Assembly (NCBI GenBank): GCA_022606425.2 | Contig: JAHDVF020001519.1 | Location: 310,001 to 374,000 of the forward strand | Length of the DNA stretch: 64,000 nt | Direction: 5' to 3' | Source of the DNA: Lepidostoma basale | Lineage: Eukaryota; Arthropoda; Insecta; Trichoptera; Lepidostomatidae | Shown: positions 52,896 to 62,449 of the stretch, piece by piece | Layout of the letters: every line of letters begins with the position of its first letter | How positions within the stretch are numbered: the first letter of the stretch is position 1 | The notes under the pieces: generated by a model | Database searches by the model: none | What the model was told of the DNA's origin: nothing | Seen by the model: the letters and a program-made list of their open reading frames with translations, nothing else | Translations under genes and position numbers: made by a program

Positions 52896-52979
52896 AAATC
52901 AATGTTACAAAATAACAAGATATCAATTGTTTATCTATATAAAGTCGTTGAATTGTGTTATGAGCAAAATTCTCATTCT

Positions 52980-53045
52980 AATTCTCCGCTATTTCTTCAC
53001 TGATGGATGTCGGATTCTTCAAAAGTCTCCATTTTCCTATATACT
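52980..53045 (-). mobile_element. LINE G/J 3' scrap
   Basis: The minus strand reads RKMETFEESDIHQ, comparable to EKWRQMEVAYIQQ. Confidence 0.55.
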
Positions 53046-53599
53046 AAGATAAATTACAGATTACTATTTAAAAATAAAATCTCTTAACTACTAACCGGAT
53101 AATATTTTTATAAGCAAAAAATATTTATATTTTTAAATTTTATAAAACTGTTTTTAAAAGTAAAGTGGTGAATAAAAAGCATTGTTCGTCTCACAATAAT
53201 GTTAGGCTTCACGAGATGACGTAACATTTTCTTCGACAAAGAAAATCATTATTAAATTTGAATTTTGCCTAATAATCCATTTTCCCGAGCATTTGCCGAC
53301 AGCTTAAAAGCTTCGGTTGTAAAAAATTTAAAATAACAAAAAGTTTGTAATTAGTAAATGAAAGCTCACTTCATTATTACTACAAAAAAGGAAAAGGATT
53401 AAAATAAAAGTTTTTAAATTTAGTTTACAAGATGAAAATCAGAAATATATTTTCAAATTATGATTAAAGAATGGAAAATCTCATCCAGCTTCGTAGGGGT
53501 GGTTTGTTTTTCAAATCTACTTGATGGCTTATATTGGAAATAGTATTCAATAATAATTTTAATATGCAAATTTAAAACAAAGCCTTAAAATGTACAAAC
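53046..53599. other. AT-rich stretch, nothing recognised
   Basis: No frame or repeat match. Confidence 0.35.
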
Positions 53600-53650
53600 A
53601 TTAAGTTTATTTCCACTATTTCTTCATGTTTCGACCGGTTTCTTTACAAT
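53600..53650 (-). mobile_element. HH3-class scrap
   Basis: catgtttcgaccggtttct keeps only the GAAA/stem III/stem I part. Confidence 0.5.
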
Positions 53651-53683
53651 TAACATTCCATATACAGTTGAACTCGGTAATAA

Positions 53684-53831
53684 TAATAACAACAACAACA
53701 AACCATCACGCCGTTTCCCCGTAGGGGTAGGCAGAGAGAATGGACCGCCACACTACTCTATCCTGGCACACCTCTCTAGATTCCTCCACATTCATACAGC
53801 GAGTCATACACGAACGTTGATTCTTCCGATT
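53684..53831 (-). mobile_element. LINE T, 148-bp insertion with 10-bp target duplication and GTT tail
   Basis: TCGGTAATAA flanks both sides (53674-53683, 53832-53841). The tail is TTG/TTATTATT on minus. MERMDGE-lineage terminus. Confidence 0.92.
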
Positions 53832-53989
53832 TCGGTAATAACGATCACGGATATTGCGATACTTCATGTCTTTATGTGATCGATGTTTTTGGAAGCATTT
53901 AAAAATACGTATTCTTTAAGAGTAAATTTTGGCTATCCCATCTTCCTCGTAATAACCAAGGTCGACTGTATGTAAAAGCTTAAAAATAT

Positions 53990-54160
53990 ATATATATGTA
54001 GACACCAAACAATGGCAGCGCGCTGCAGAAGTCGATCAAATATTTGAGAAAAGAGAATTAAAACTAAAGATATAGGATTAAACAAAATGTAGAAACATTT
54101 ATTTGATTTAATTTCATTATTTACAATAAACTTCAACGAAAAAATGTTATAAATACTACG
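53990..54160 (+). mobile_element. HH3-class element, degraded
   Basis: atggcagcgcgctgcagaag then gatcaaa and a tttacaataaacttcaac arm resemble HH3 parts. The core is lost. Confidence 0.4.
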
Positions 54161-54184
54161 TAAAATGCCAGGAAAAACGGAAAA

Positions 54185-54346
54185 AATTAAAGAATTTTTG
54201 ATGTGGTCGATATGACGGGTACAAAGGCTGCCACTATACAACAAAAACTACATTGGGCTGATCATTTCATAAGAATGGAGAAAATACTGTACTCTCAGCT
54301 AGGTATCCCAAGGAAAAATTGCATAAGGAGGCCAGAGAAACGCTTC
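54185..54346 (+). mobile_element. LINE E, first segment
   Basis: Reads QQKLHWADHFIRMEKILYSQ, then LGIPRKNCIRRPEKRF, matching the LRW.GH..RM....PKQ...YGQL..GKR..G...KR(Y/F)KD region of arthropod LINEs. Continues at 55244. Confidence 0.82.
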
Positions 54347-54419
54347 AAATCAAATCAAATCAAATCAAATCAAATCAGTTTATTCTCTCAAAAGATATTA
54401 CAAACTTTTTTCATAGTTT
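54347..54419 (-). mobile_element. LINE A copy, 3' UTR and TGATT tail
   Basis: Six or more AAATC units (TGATT on minus), then the A 3' UTR. Interrupted by D. Resumes at 54919. Confidence 0.92.
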
Positions 54420-54918
54420 CTTCTTCTTCTTCAAGTGCCCTGTCGGGTTCCCCAACGTTGGCGATCACCTCGGCGAACCTGTCCCTGTCCTGCGCCGCTT
54501 GGAACAGCTCCTTCACACTTCGAATGCCGGTCCACTCCTTCACGTTTTGCAGCCAGGACATTTATCTCCTTCCGAGCCCTCGGCGTCCCTCAATTTTCCC
54601 CTCCAATATCAGTTGGAGAAGGTGGTACTTTTCCCCACGCAGTATATGACCCAGATGTGAGATCTTTCGAACCTTGATAGTTGATAACAATTCCCTGTCA
54701 ACTCTAGCTCGCCTCAGGACTTCGGTATTGGTAACCATGTCTGTCCAGGGAACTCTGAGCCTTCGGCAATGGAGCCACATTTCAAATGCTTCCAGTCTGT
54801 TCATAGAGTTAACTTTCAAGGTTCAAGTTTCACACCCGTACAATAAAACAAACCACACATAGCATTTGATCATTTTATGGCGGAGTTTCGAGTTTACGTT
54901 ATCATTGCAGAAGAGTGA
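54420..54918 (-). mobile_element. LINE D insertion with 11-bp target duplication
   Basis: TTTCATAGTTT flanks both sides (54409-54419, 54919-54929). The minus strand reads MNRLEAFEMWLHCRRLRVPW, VDRELLSTIKVRKISHLGHI, then a stop in place of Gln before MSWLQ, and RDRFAEVIANVG. GAAGAAGAAG tail. Very close to the D copy at 32219. Confidence 0.95.
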
Positions 54919-55243
54919 TTTCATAGTTTAAGACATCTTTTGAGAACGGGTAAAATATAATAAATATAAAACACCAGGAACGCATGAGAGATGGTTCGAT
55001 ATTCGGAATACAATATACTCTTCAAAGTCAAGAGTATTTGTCTTCTGAACGTACTTTCACGAATATGAATGACATCGATCTCCGAAGCGATCATGTTCAG
55101 CAGTTTGATTGTTCTTCCCACCGGCATAACCAGAGGCAGGTTGGTTCTGCATGCTGGGAGATAAAACAGTCTGAGTTGACGCTGTCGAAGATAACCATCC
55201 GGAACATAAAGATGGATAGCCTCCAAGATGACGGAATTATTCA
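54919..55243 (-). mobile_element. LINE A copy, coding 3' segment
   Basis: The minus frame reads NNSVILEAIHLYVPDGYLRQ, RQLRLFYLPACRTNLPLVMP, VGRTIKLLNMIASEIDVIHI and ILLTLKSILYS. TTCA at 54344-54347 and 55240-55243 may be a short target duplication. Confidence 0.92.
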
Positions 55244-55505
55244 TGACTCCCTAAAAGCAAACCGCTCCACAGGACTTAACATTGTTATGAATTTTGGGAA
55301 AAACTGGCAGATGGAGAATTACAATACATTAAGGCACGCAAGACGCAGAGAGGACCCTACAGAGAGGAGGAGAAGATGAAAGGAAAGACCATCGGGGCTA
55401 GGTGGCAGTTCCAGTACCAAAGTTTTCCCTTGCTCTAAATGCTCCAGAGTGTATAGGTCTATGATAGGACTCAATAGTCATTAGAAAGGCCCACATCCGT
55501 GAAGG
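55244..55505 (+). mobile_element. LINE E, second segment with zinc finger
   Basis: DSLKANRSTGLNI continues the KRFKD line. After frame breaks, FPCSKCSRVYRSMIGLNSH appears, a C2H2 finger of the CxxCxRxxxSxxGLxSH type that ends several LINE families. Confidence 0.8.
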
Positions 55506-55894
55506 ACAATCTTCCTCAGATAAGAAGGATAGCCGATGAATTATAACTCCTAAAATATCAATGTTTTTCGTTTATATTCAAAATAGATACAAACGAGCGT
55601 TTGATTTCTTGTTTAAGATTACAAAAACAGAGCATGTTGAAGTTAGCAGTTATTTTAGAGAGATCACGATATCGCGATTCACATTAAATCATTGTTGTGC
55701 TGAAAGAAATAATACAAAATGCAATAAAAATGTTTCATGTCTTCGCGTATAAACATCATAAAACGTTTTTACTCGTAGAACTGAGATTAAAGGTGTGTTC
55801 TGCATTTCAAATAGACGGTCGAAAGCGAAATTATTATTACAACAGTATGAGACATTTTGATTTATATGATTTTGAACTAATCTGAATGATGTAA
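55506..55894. other. unassigned stretch
   Basis: No frame or repeat match. Confidence 0.35.
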
Positions 55895-56100
55895 ATAAAA
55901 TTAAAATAAAACCCCATAAAATACAATCGAATAAAAACCGCTGTTTTCTAGAAGACTTTTTTTTGTATTTAATGGTAATCACGAGTTTCGCCTTGGTAAC
56001 GCATTACCCAGGGTTTGATAATTCCTTTATTTGCATCTCATTCACATAAATTATGATATAACTTCTAGAAAACCGATATTTTACATCCGTAATATTAGCC
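55895..56100. mobile_element. possible HH6-like foldback
   Basis: ttttctagaagactttt and, inverted, ataacttctagaaaacc resemble HH6 arms. The centre (gagtttcgccttggtaacgc) is unlike other HH6 cores. Confidence 0.45.
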
Positions 56101-56124
56101 TATAAATTATATAATAAATATAAT

Positions 56125-56512
56125 AATAATCTTCTTCTTCTTCTTCTTCTTTTAATAGATCTGACGATCTGTGACACAGAAATCATATCTCGTCGGATGA
56201 TGAGATCCAGCTGTCCCTCCATCTCTTAGGCGGTCTTCCAGGTGGGCGGTGTCCGGAGGGGATTTCATAAGCGGCTGTATATGCCAGTCTGTCACCATCC
56301 ATTCGGGCTACATGGTCCCCCCAGTTTCTTCTTCTTGATCTACTCCACTGAATGATATCCTCTATTTCGCAAGTTTTTCTTATGTCTACGTTGCGGACAC
56401 GATCTCGGAGAGTTTTTCCAGTAATTGATCTTACGACCTTCATCTCCGATATTCTTAGTTGTACCTTGGTTCGCACAGTGTCAGCCGGGGTCTTTACAGC
56501 GTACGTCATGAT
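56125..56512 (-). mobile_element. LINE I 3' end with open frame
   Basis: The minus strand reads MTYAVKTPADTVRTKVQLRI, SEMKVVRSITGKTLRDRVRN, VDIRKTCEIEDIIQWSRSRR, RNWGDHVARMDGDRLAYTAA and GRPPKRWRDSW. It then stops and ends with a GAAGAAGAAG tail. Best-preserved I copy. Confidence 0.92.
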
Positions 56513-56607
56513 TTTTAAAATTAATAAAATTCTGATATTGTTGTCGATACTTATGTACTTGTATATGAACGTGCAATATACTTGTTAAATGTGTATACAT
56601 ATAATTC

Positions 56608-56830
56608 ACTTTATTCGTTAAAAACCCCAACCGATTTCGCTCCCGCCGGAGCTTCGTCAGGATATCAGAATTTACTTCACATAAAATCAGATAACAAAAT
56701 ATAAAAAGAAATATAAAGTGGAAAGGAGATAGAAAGGTAGGAGAAAGTGTACACGAGGACAAATAGAATGGTAGAACGGTGGGTCATGAACGAAACCGGT
56801 TGGTGCTTATAACAAATAAAGTGGTTTATA
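56608..56830. mobile_element. HH2-class element with inner spacer
   Basis: Left arm: a minus core CTGACGA, A, GCTCC/GGAGC, GAAA, TCGG. The right arm has gaacgaaaccggttggtg without CTGACGA. The inner spacer is shared with 6128-6322. Confidence 0.88.
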
Positions 56831-57532
56831 CACAAATCTAACAAGCGTATTATTTCAATTTCAATTTATTAAAGAAATCATATATATTACAGATATTTTC
56901 CAATGCGTTTATAATTACAATTAAAAATATATATTTTATCACAATGAAAAGGAACAATAGAGTAAGATAAAACATAAAAAAATTACATAATTTAAGAACA
57001 ATCAAAAATAAAGAAAAGATATAAAGAAACAATGAAGTACAACTTGAAAACCAAGAAAAGCAAAATATAATATAACTTATAAAAAACGAACGTTTTTCAA
57101 TTGTATTATTTACCTTTAAAATATTATTTAACTTGAAAACAGATGTCTTTATTTGTAATAATTATTTAATAGAACGTTCATTTTAAAAACGCCCATTCTA
57201 CGTGGAAACATCCCCTACTCTTTAATCTGTGTATGGGTGTTGAAGTACTTTTCTTCAAATAGACTAATTATAGGGAGAATACTTCACATCCGATAAGACC
57301 CTCGGGCGGCTTTTTTCAGTATTACTTCTCATTAATCATTCCACTTGAAGCCACCCGTCAAAATGTTAATACGTAATATTTTCCCAACTCTAACGGGTGG
57401 AAGGAGTAGAAAACTTTGGAAAATTAGTAACACATAAACACATACGTTCTTAAACATTTATTTATATATAATGCTAGCTTATGGAATTGTGTGTTCTGAT
57501 ACGTTCCATTCAATTTTCAGACTGATAAAAAA
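56831..57532. other. AT-rich stretch, nothing recognised
   Basis: No frame or repeat match. Confidence 0.35.
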
Positions 57533-57748
57533 AACTTAGTTGTTAATTGAAATTTATTGGTAAAAGTTCATTGTAAATAATGAAAATAGAACGATTAAAT
57601 TCAAAATTATTTTATAATATGTATTTTGTTTAATTACACTTGGATTTATGGCTTCGACCGGTTTCGGTAGCTCGCTGCCATCTCCTGGTCAAATCAGCGA
57701 GAAGCTGCCGAAACCGATCGAAACTATAAAACCAAATGGAATTAAACT
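57533..57748. mobile_element. HH3-class foldback element, two cores
   Basis: The left (minus) core is CAGGAGA, U, GGCAG...CUACC, GAAA, CCGGUC. The right is truncated before CTGCCGAAACCGATC. The distal arm aaatttattggtaaaagttc matches HH3 at 12700. Confidence 0.8.
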
Positions 57749-57751
57749 TAA

Positions 57752-58280
57752 CTAAACTAACTAACTAACCATCACGCCGTCTCCTGGACTGCCACACCTT
57801 TCTTTCCTGACATATTTCTCTCGCTTCCTCAACATTCATACATCGTGTCATGCACGCGCGTCGATTTCTCTGACTCCTCACATGGCCGACATTCAATATT
57901 TGATTTATTTGATCGTGCCACGTTTTCCTCGGTCTTCCTCTATTTCTGGTTTCATTTACATCATTAACATATAATTTTTTTACCATTCTTTCTTCATTCA
58001 TTCTTTCCATATGTCCAAACCATCTTAATGATCCTTTCATTATTTTGTTCATGACACCATCATTCGCACCGCATTCACTTCTTATATTTTCATTCGACAC
58101 TCTATCATACACAGAGTATCCACACATTCGTCTAAGAGATCTCATTTCTACTTCATTTATTCTACTTTCATCCTTCTTTTGCCAGTTGCATGCTTCGCTT
58201 CCATACATAAGGGTCGGTAGAAGAACACCATTGGGCACTGCCATTCTAGCTTTTTTGGATAGGTTTTTGTTTGCGATGAC
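57752..58280 (-). mobile_element. LINE T copy, best-preserved coding part
   Basis: 159 open codons: NGVLLPTLMYGSEACNWQKK, INEVEMRSLRRMCGYSVYDR, SNENIRSECGANDGVMNKIM, KGSLRWFGHMERMNEERMVK, KLYVNDVN, NRGRPRKTWHDQINQILNVG and MTRCMNVEEAREICQE. This region follows the RT catalytic core in RTE-like and related LINEs. The RT core itself is absent from every T copy here, so all are 5'-truncated. A small deletion removes the codons for SILSAYPFG before the conserved GGCGTGATGG and TTAG tail. Confidence 0.92.
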
Positions 58281-58554
58281 AACCGGATTTAAACTTTATA
58301 TACGAGTATATAAAAGTATAAACCATCCAGAAACCCATTCAAACACACACAAATAATTTCATCAAAATCGGTCCGTTTTGGAGGAGTTCAGTGACATGTA
58401 CAGAAGAATGTTATATATGAAGATATAGTATACTTCATATGTCAATACTGTGAAGCTCCTTAATTATGATTTTTTATTTAACTAAGTTCTCTAATTATGA
58501 TCCGTTATTTAAGAACGGGGGTTATTATTACACCAAACGGAATAATTGGGGATT
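58281..58554. other. AT-rich stretch, nothing recognised
   Basis: No frame or repeat match. Confidence 0.35.
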
Positions 58555-58985
58555 CGAATTGTCAGTAGGGTCGCGGTGAGTCACATCTTGCTGGAGGGTG
58601 TGACGCCCAGTTGCATTCCACCGGCAAAACTACTGACTAGTCCAACTCGTTAGCGTCCCTGTCGCGAACCCCGGGCAATGGGATCACACTCATAACCGTG
58701 TGATCACAGCAGATAACGAGGGGATGAAAGGCGAGTTTCTGGCGCTTCCAAACCAGATCCAACCAGCTAAAGGAAGGTAACCCCGACAGAAAAATCTACC
58801 AGAGAAGGCAACGGGAAACCACTCTGGTTACCTTCTCCCAGAAATCACTATGGCGAAAAGGAGTGGACAGGAATAACAAGGGTTCTAGAACCTGTTGCAA
58901 ATAGAGATGCCTTTGCTGTAGTGATCGCCAACGTTGGGGGGACCTGACACGGCACCGAAAGAAGAAAAAGATTAGAAGAAAAAGA
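58555..58985 (+). mobile_element. LINE 3' UTR-like region ending in a D terminus
   Basis: 58560-58870 (gggtgtgacgcccagttgc, gaaggcaacgggaaaccact) has the look of a non-coding LINE 3' region known from other arthropod repeats. 58870-58975 encodes NRDAFAVVIANVGGT-like codons and GCACCGAAAGAAG, the D terminus. Confidence 0.6.
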
Positions 58986-59039
58986 AAGAACACAGCTCGG
59001 TTGATCTGCATTCTTAAGGCTGGGCAAAATCTTCAAGTC

Positions 59040-59525
59040 GGACATGCCACACAATTTAAAAACAAAAGTGCTGGACAAAAGTGCTGGACAGAAGCACTGG
59101 CTACAGGCGTGCTACCTGTGATGACCGGATGCGAGACATGGACGTTTACTAAAGAAGCAATGCACAAAATCAAAGTTGCACAACGGGCTATGGAAAGATC
59201 CATGTTGGGTGTATCGTTTAGAGAACTTACCCAACGTGGAGATTAAAAGACGCACGAGGGTCCCCGATGTAGGGATACGCATTGCAAAGATAAAGTGGCA
59301 GTGGGCTAATGGAAGGTGTGTTGGCGGGATGATGGAAGATGAACCCAGAGGGTAACTGAATGGAGGCCAAAGTTGGGCCGGAGAAGTGTCTGAAGATAGC
59401 CAACCAGATTGAATGATGGTATTGTGTGCGGACGGCGGGAAGGGCCCGGAGAACACTGGCGAGACACCGTGAGATATGGCGTAAGGTTGGAGAGGCTTAC
59501 GTCCATCAGTAAATGGAGACAAGCT
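59040..59525 (+). mobile_element. LINE G-type (RTE) 3' end, frameshifted
   Basis: Reads GVLPVMTGCETWTFTKEAMH, KIKVAQRAMERSMLGVSFRE, then broken frames equivalent to KWQWANG, RRVTEWRPK and REGPGEHWRDTVRYGV. VLPVMTYGCETW and QRAMERxMLG are hallmarks of RTE-clade ends. A 13-bp tandem duplication (aaaagtgctggac) lies at 59063-59088. Confidence 0.9.
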
Positions 59526-59940
59526 GACGAACTAACCATTACGCCGTTTCCCCGAAGAGATAGACAGAGAGGAGTACCTCACTCTGCTCTAGCCTGGCGT
59601 ACCTCTCGAGTATCCTCTACATTCACGCATCGTAACAAGCAAGCTCGTCGATTTTTCTTGCTTCGAGTGTGGCCGCCTTTTAGTATTTGATGCTTTATTT
59701 GGTCTTCCATGGCTTCTCTTGCCATTCACACTGCTTGTAAACAACATTTTAAGTGTCCTTCTTTTGTCCATTTGATCCAAATGCCCAATTTAATTAATTA
59801 ATAATTACTTATGATGCAATTTTGTGCCATATATTTCTTCCTTATTTCGTCGTTTGGTATTCTATCACATATTGTTTTCCCATGAATTCTTCGCAGAGAT
59901 TTCAAGTCTACGGTATTTATCCCCTTTTGACATTTTATCC
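59526..59940 (-). mobile_element. LINE T copy, divergent sublineage
   Basis: aactaaccattacgccg terminus. The frame 59589-59780 reads NGKRSHGRPNKASNTKRRPH-type sequence. 59815-59940 holds the upstream RRI..NTKR part. Confidence 0.82.
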
Positions 59941-60189
59941 CAATTATATTTCAAAATACAAATGATATTTTTTTCGTTTCTCTTACTCTAAATATTGTTT
60001 CTTGTTTTAAGGAGAAAGGTATCTAAGGGATTTATCTCGAATGATATTTAATTATAATAACTAAATAGTCTTTCAGTAAGTTTTCTTGTTTTTGATACAA
60101 AGACTATATTTCTTGTATGAAATTTGATTTGTGATCTCTTCTGGGAGGCCATTAAACCAGTTTTATCCAATTAACAATCCTTGGAAAAA

Positions 60190-60335
60190 TATAATTGAAA
60201 ATTGTGTTACAGCCCTATTTATTTTCACTGAGAACAGACATGTTTCGGTTACAAGTAACCTTTAACAATATATTGTATAAATTACAATTTTAAGCTAAAA
60301 TGGTATACATAAGTAAGTTAAAATTTAATTAAAAT
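60190..60335 (-). mobile_element. HH8-class element, left arm
   Basis: The minus core reads UUGUUAA, A, GGUUAC/GUAACC, GAAA, CAUGUC. Split from its right arm by HH6. Confidence 0.78.
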
Positions 60336-60489
60336 TAATACGAATGAAAACATCAGTTTTCAAGCCTTAGAAGGGCGAAACATGTCATTCCCATTAAATA
60401 AAATAAAACTTCCAGAAAACTGACGTTTTCATTCGTATTAATTATTTATTATAGAGTTTTACGTCATTTTTCAAGAAAAAATAATTGAA
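60336..60489. mobile_element. HH6-class foldback inside HH8
   Basis: Long arms aatacgaatgaaaacatc and gttttcattcgtatt. One plus core remnant (GCCUU/AAGGGC, GAAA, CAUGUC). AATTAAAA may be its target duplication. Confidence 0.78.
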
Positions 60490-60580
60490 TTAAAAATTTT
60501 AACATTGACAAAGGTGACTTGTAACCGAAACATGTCTGAGTTCAGTAAAAATAAAAAGTGTTGTAATACAAAGTATAATT
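60490..60580 (+). mobile_element. HH8-class element, right arm
   Basis: Contains the core and the HH8 end tgagttcagtaaaaataaaa. Confidence 0.8.
60503..60538 (+). ncRNA. hammerhead-like motif, HH8, with U3/A8
   Basis: UUGACAA, A, stem II GGUGAC/GUAACC with one mismatch, GAAA, CAUG, UC. Stem I is CA/UG. Position 3 is U and position 8 is A, as in HH6. Confidence 0.5.
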
Positions 60581-60589
60581 AAAAACTAA

Positions 60590-60898
60590 CTAACTAACCA
60601 TCACGACATCTCCCCGAAGGGGTAGGCAGAAAGAATGGACTGCCACTTTTTTTTTCCTGACATATTTCTCTCGCTTCCTCATAATTCAAACATCGTATCA
60701 TGCACGCGCGTCGCTTTCTCTGACTCCGCACATGCCCGAAATTCAACATTTGATTTATTTGATCGTGCCACGTTTTCCTCGGTCTTCCTCTATTTCTGGT
60801 TCCGTTTACATCATTAACATATACTTTTTTTACCATTCTTTCTTCATTTATTCTTTCCATATGTCCAAACCCTCTTAATGGTCCTTTCATCAATTAAG
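60590..60898 (-). mobile_element. LINE T copy
   Basis: 99 open codons from MMKGPLRGFGHMERINEERM through RNRGRPRKTWHDQINQMLNF and KRRACMIRCLNYEEAREICQ. TTAG tail. Confidence 0.92.
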
Positions 60899-60980
60899 TA
60901 TAATTATATTTATTCAAATATGAATCAACAACACAAAGTAAAGGCGAATATAGAAGAACATAAAAACAATGATTTTACTT

Positions 60981-61121
60981 AATTGCGTAGATTTTCACGG
61001 TTGGCAGCAATATGTTTGTTGTGTTTTTACCCTGAAGATGGAGACTGCAACGATCTCCGAAACGTCGGTCGAGAAGAAGTTACTGAAATCACACGGTGTT
61101 ACCCAAAAACACAACAAACAT
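60981..61121 (+). mobile_element. HH9, 141-bp element with 13-bp target duplication
   Basis: AATGATTTTACTT flanks both sides (60968-60980, 61122-61134). An inverted repeat TATGTTTGTTGTGTTTTT / AAAAACACAACAAACATA brackets one hammerhead-like core. Confidence 0.93.
61029..61069 (+). ncRNA. hammerhead-like motif, HH9
   Basis: Stem I ACC; CUGAAGA (exact); U; stem II GGAGA/UCUCC (5 of 5) with a 9-base loop; GAAA; CG; UC; stem I GGU (3 of 3). Stem III is the 4-base palindrome ACGU. Confidence 0.72.
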
Positions 61122-61134
61122 AATGATTTTACTT

Positions 61135-61591
61135 GTTTATTTAACTAAATGTAACCCTTGTTCTTTGATAACTGACTCAAAGCAAAGTAATTATTCTGTG
61201 TTTTAACTTTTAAAATCTTCAGTAGAACAAATTTCAGAATAAATTTAATTACACTTTATCTTAAAAATAGTTCCATTATATGCAACTTCTTTACGCTGTA
61301 TAAAAGAACTCTTTTCAAATGCCTTGAGCGATTTAATTAAAAAGCAGTGTTTTACGAACACCGTAACAAAACAACCGACAGTTGGTTATCCCTGACTTTG
61401 TGTATTATGGAAGCTCCTGAAAGGAAGCAATTTGTCAACAAAGGTAATAATTTGTTCTGCGTTTCTTTGTCGAATAACCAAATTAATGGAATGAGTTATG
61501 CCTCAATTGAACACTCCGGAAAAAAAGGAATAAAAAAAAAAACAGTGAACACTGAATTGTATAAAATATATTTGTTAATCGAAGCTGACTC
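61135..61591. other. AT-rich stretch, nothing recognised
   Basis: The 85-codon frame at 61347 has no recognisable domain. Confidence 0.3.
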
Positions 61592-62240
61592 ACTAACTAA
61601 CTAACTAACCATCACGCCGTCTCCCCGAAGGGGTAGGCAGAAAGAACGAACTGCCACACTTTTCTTTCCTGACATATTTCTCTCCCTTCCTCAACATTCA
61701 TACATCGTGTCATGCACGCGCGTCGATTTCTCTGACTCCTCACATGGCCGACATTCAATATTTGATTTATTTGATCGTGCCACGTTTTCCTCGGTCTTCC
61801 GCTATTTCTGGTTCCATTTATATCGTTAACATATATGTTTTTTACCATTCTTTCTTCATTCATTCTTTCCATATGTCCAAACCATCTTAATGATCCTTTC
61901 ATTATTTTGTTTATTCGCACCGCATTCACTTCTTATATTTTCATTCGACACTATATCATACACAGAGTATCCACACATTCGTCTAAGAGATCTCATTTCT
62001 ACTGTATTTATTCTACTTTCATCCTTCTTTTGGTAGTTCCATGCTTCGCTTCCACACATAAGAGTCGGTAGAGAACACCATTGTGCACTGCCATTCTAGC
62101 TTTTTTGGATAGGTTTTTGTTTGCGATGACAACTTTAAGTGCACCATTCACTTTGTTGCCTGCCCCAACCCTTCTTTCAATTATCCTCTCCACTCGCCAT
62201 CTCCATCTCTTGTAAACATACTATCTAAATGCACGAACTC
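61592..62240 (-). mobile_element. LINE T copy, longest upstream reach
   Basis: The T end with TTAG tail. Frames include NKIMKGSLRWFGHMERMNEE and RMCGYSVYDIVSNENIRSEC. Upstream the frame reads MERIIERRVGAGNKVNGALK then VVIANKNLSKKARMAVHNGV, show the order of the post-RT part. Frameshifts near 61915 and 62070. Confidence 0.92.
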
Positions 62241-62384
62241 AACTACTCGCTCCAAATTATATACTCGTAATATAATCATTTGATTATTATTTGATGTATA
62301 TATTTATTTTGTTTTTGACAAAATGAAAGTGTTTTTTTTTATACATAATTTAGATAATTCTACAATTTTACTTCAATACAGAGC

Positions 62385-62437
62385 TGTTTTTGAGTGTGAA
62401 GGTTAGAAGAGTCTCATATTTGGGTCATGTGCTAAAG
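62385..62437 (+). mobile_element. LINE D internal scrap
   Basis: Reads LSVKVRRVSYLGHVL, the middle of D. Confidence 0.65.
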
Positions 62438-62449
62438 GTAAAAGCAAAG

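Noticed and set aside
61347..61604. Host gene of 85 codons
   Set aside because: No recognisable domain, weak codon structure and AT-rich context. Length is within chance expectation.
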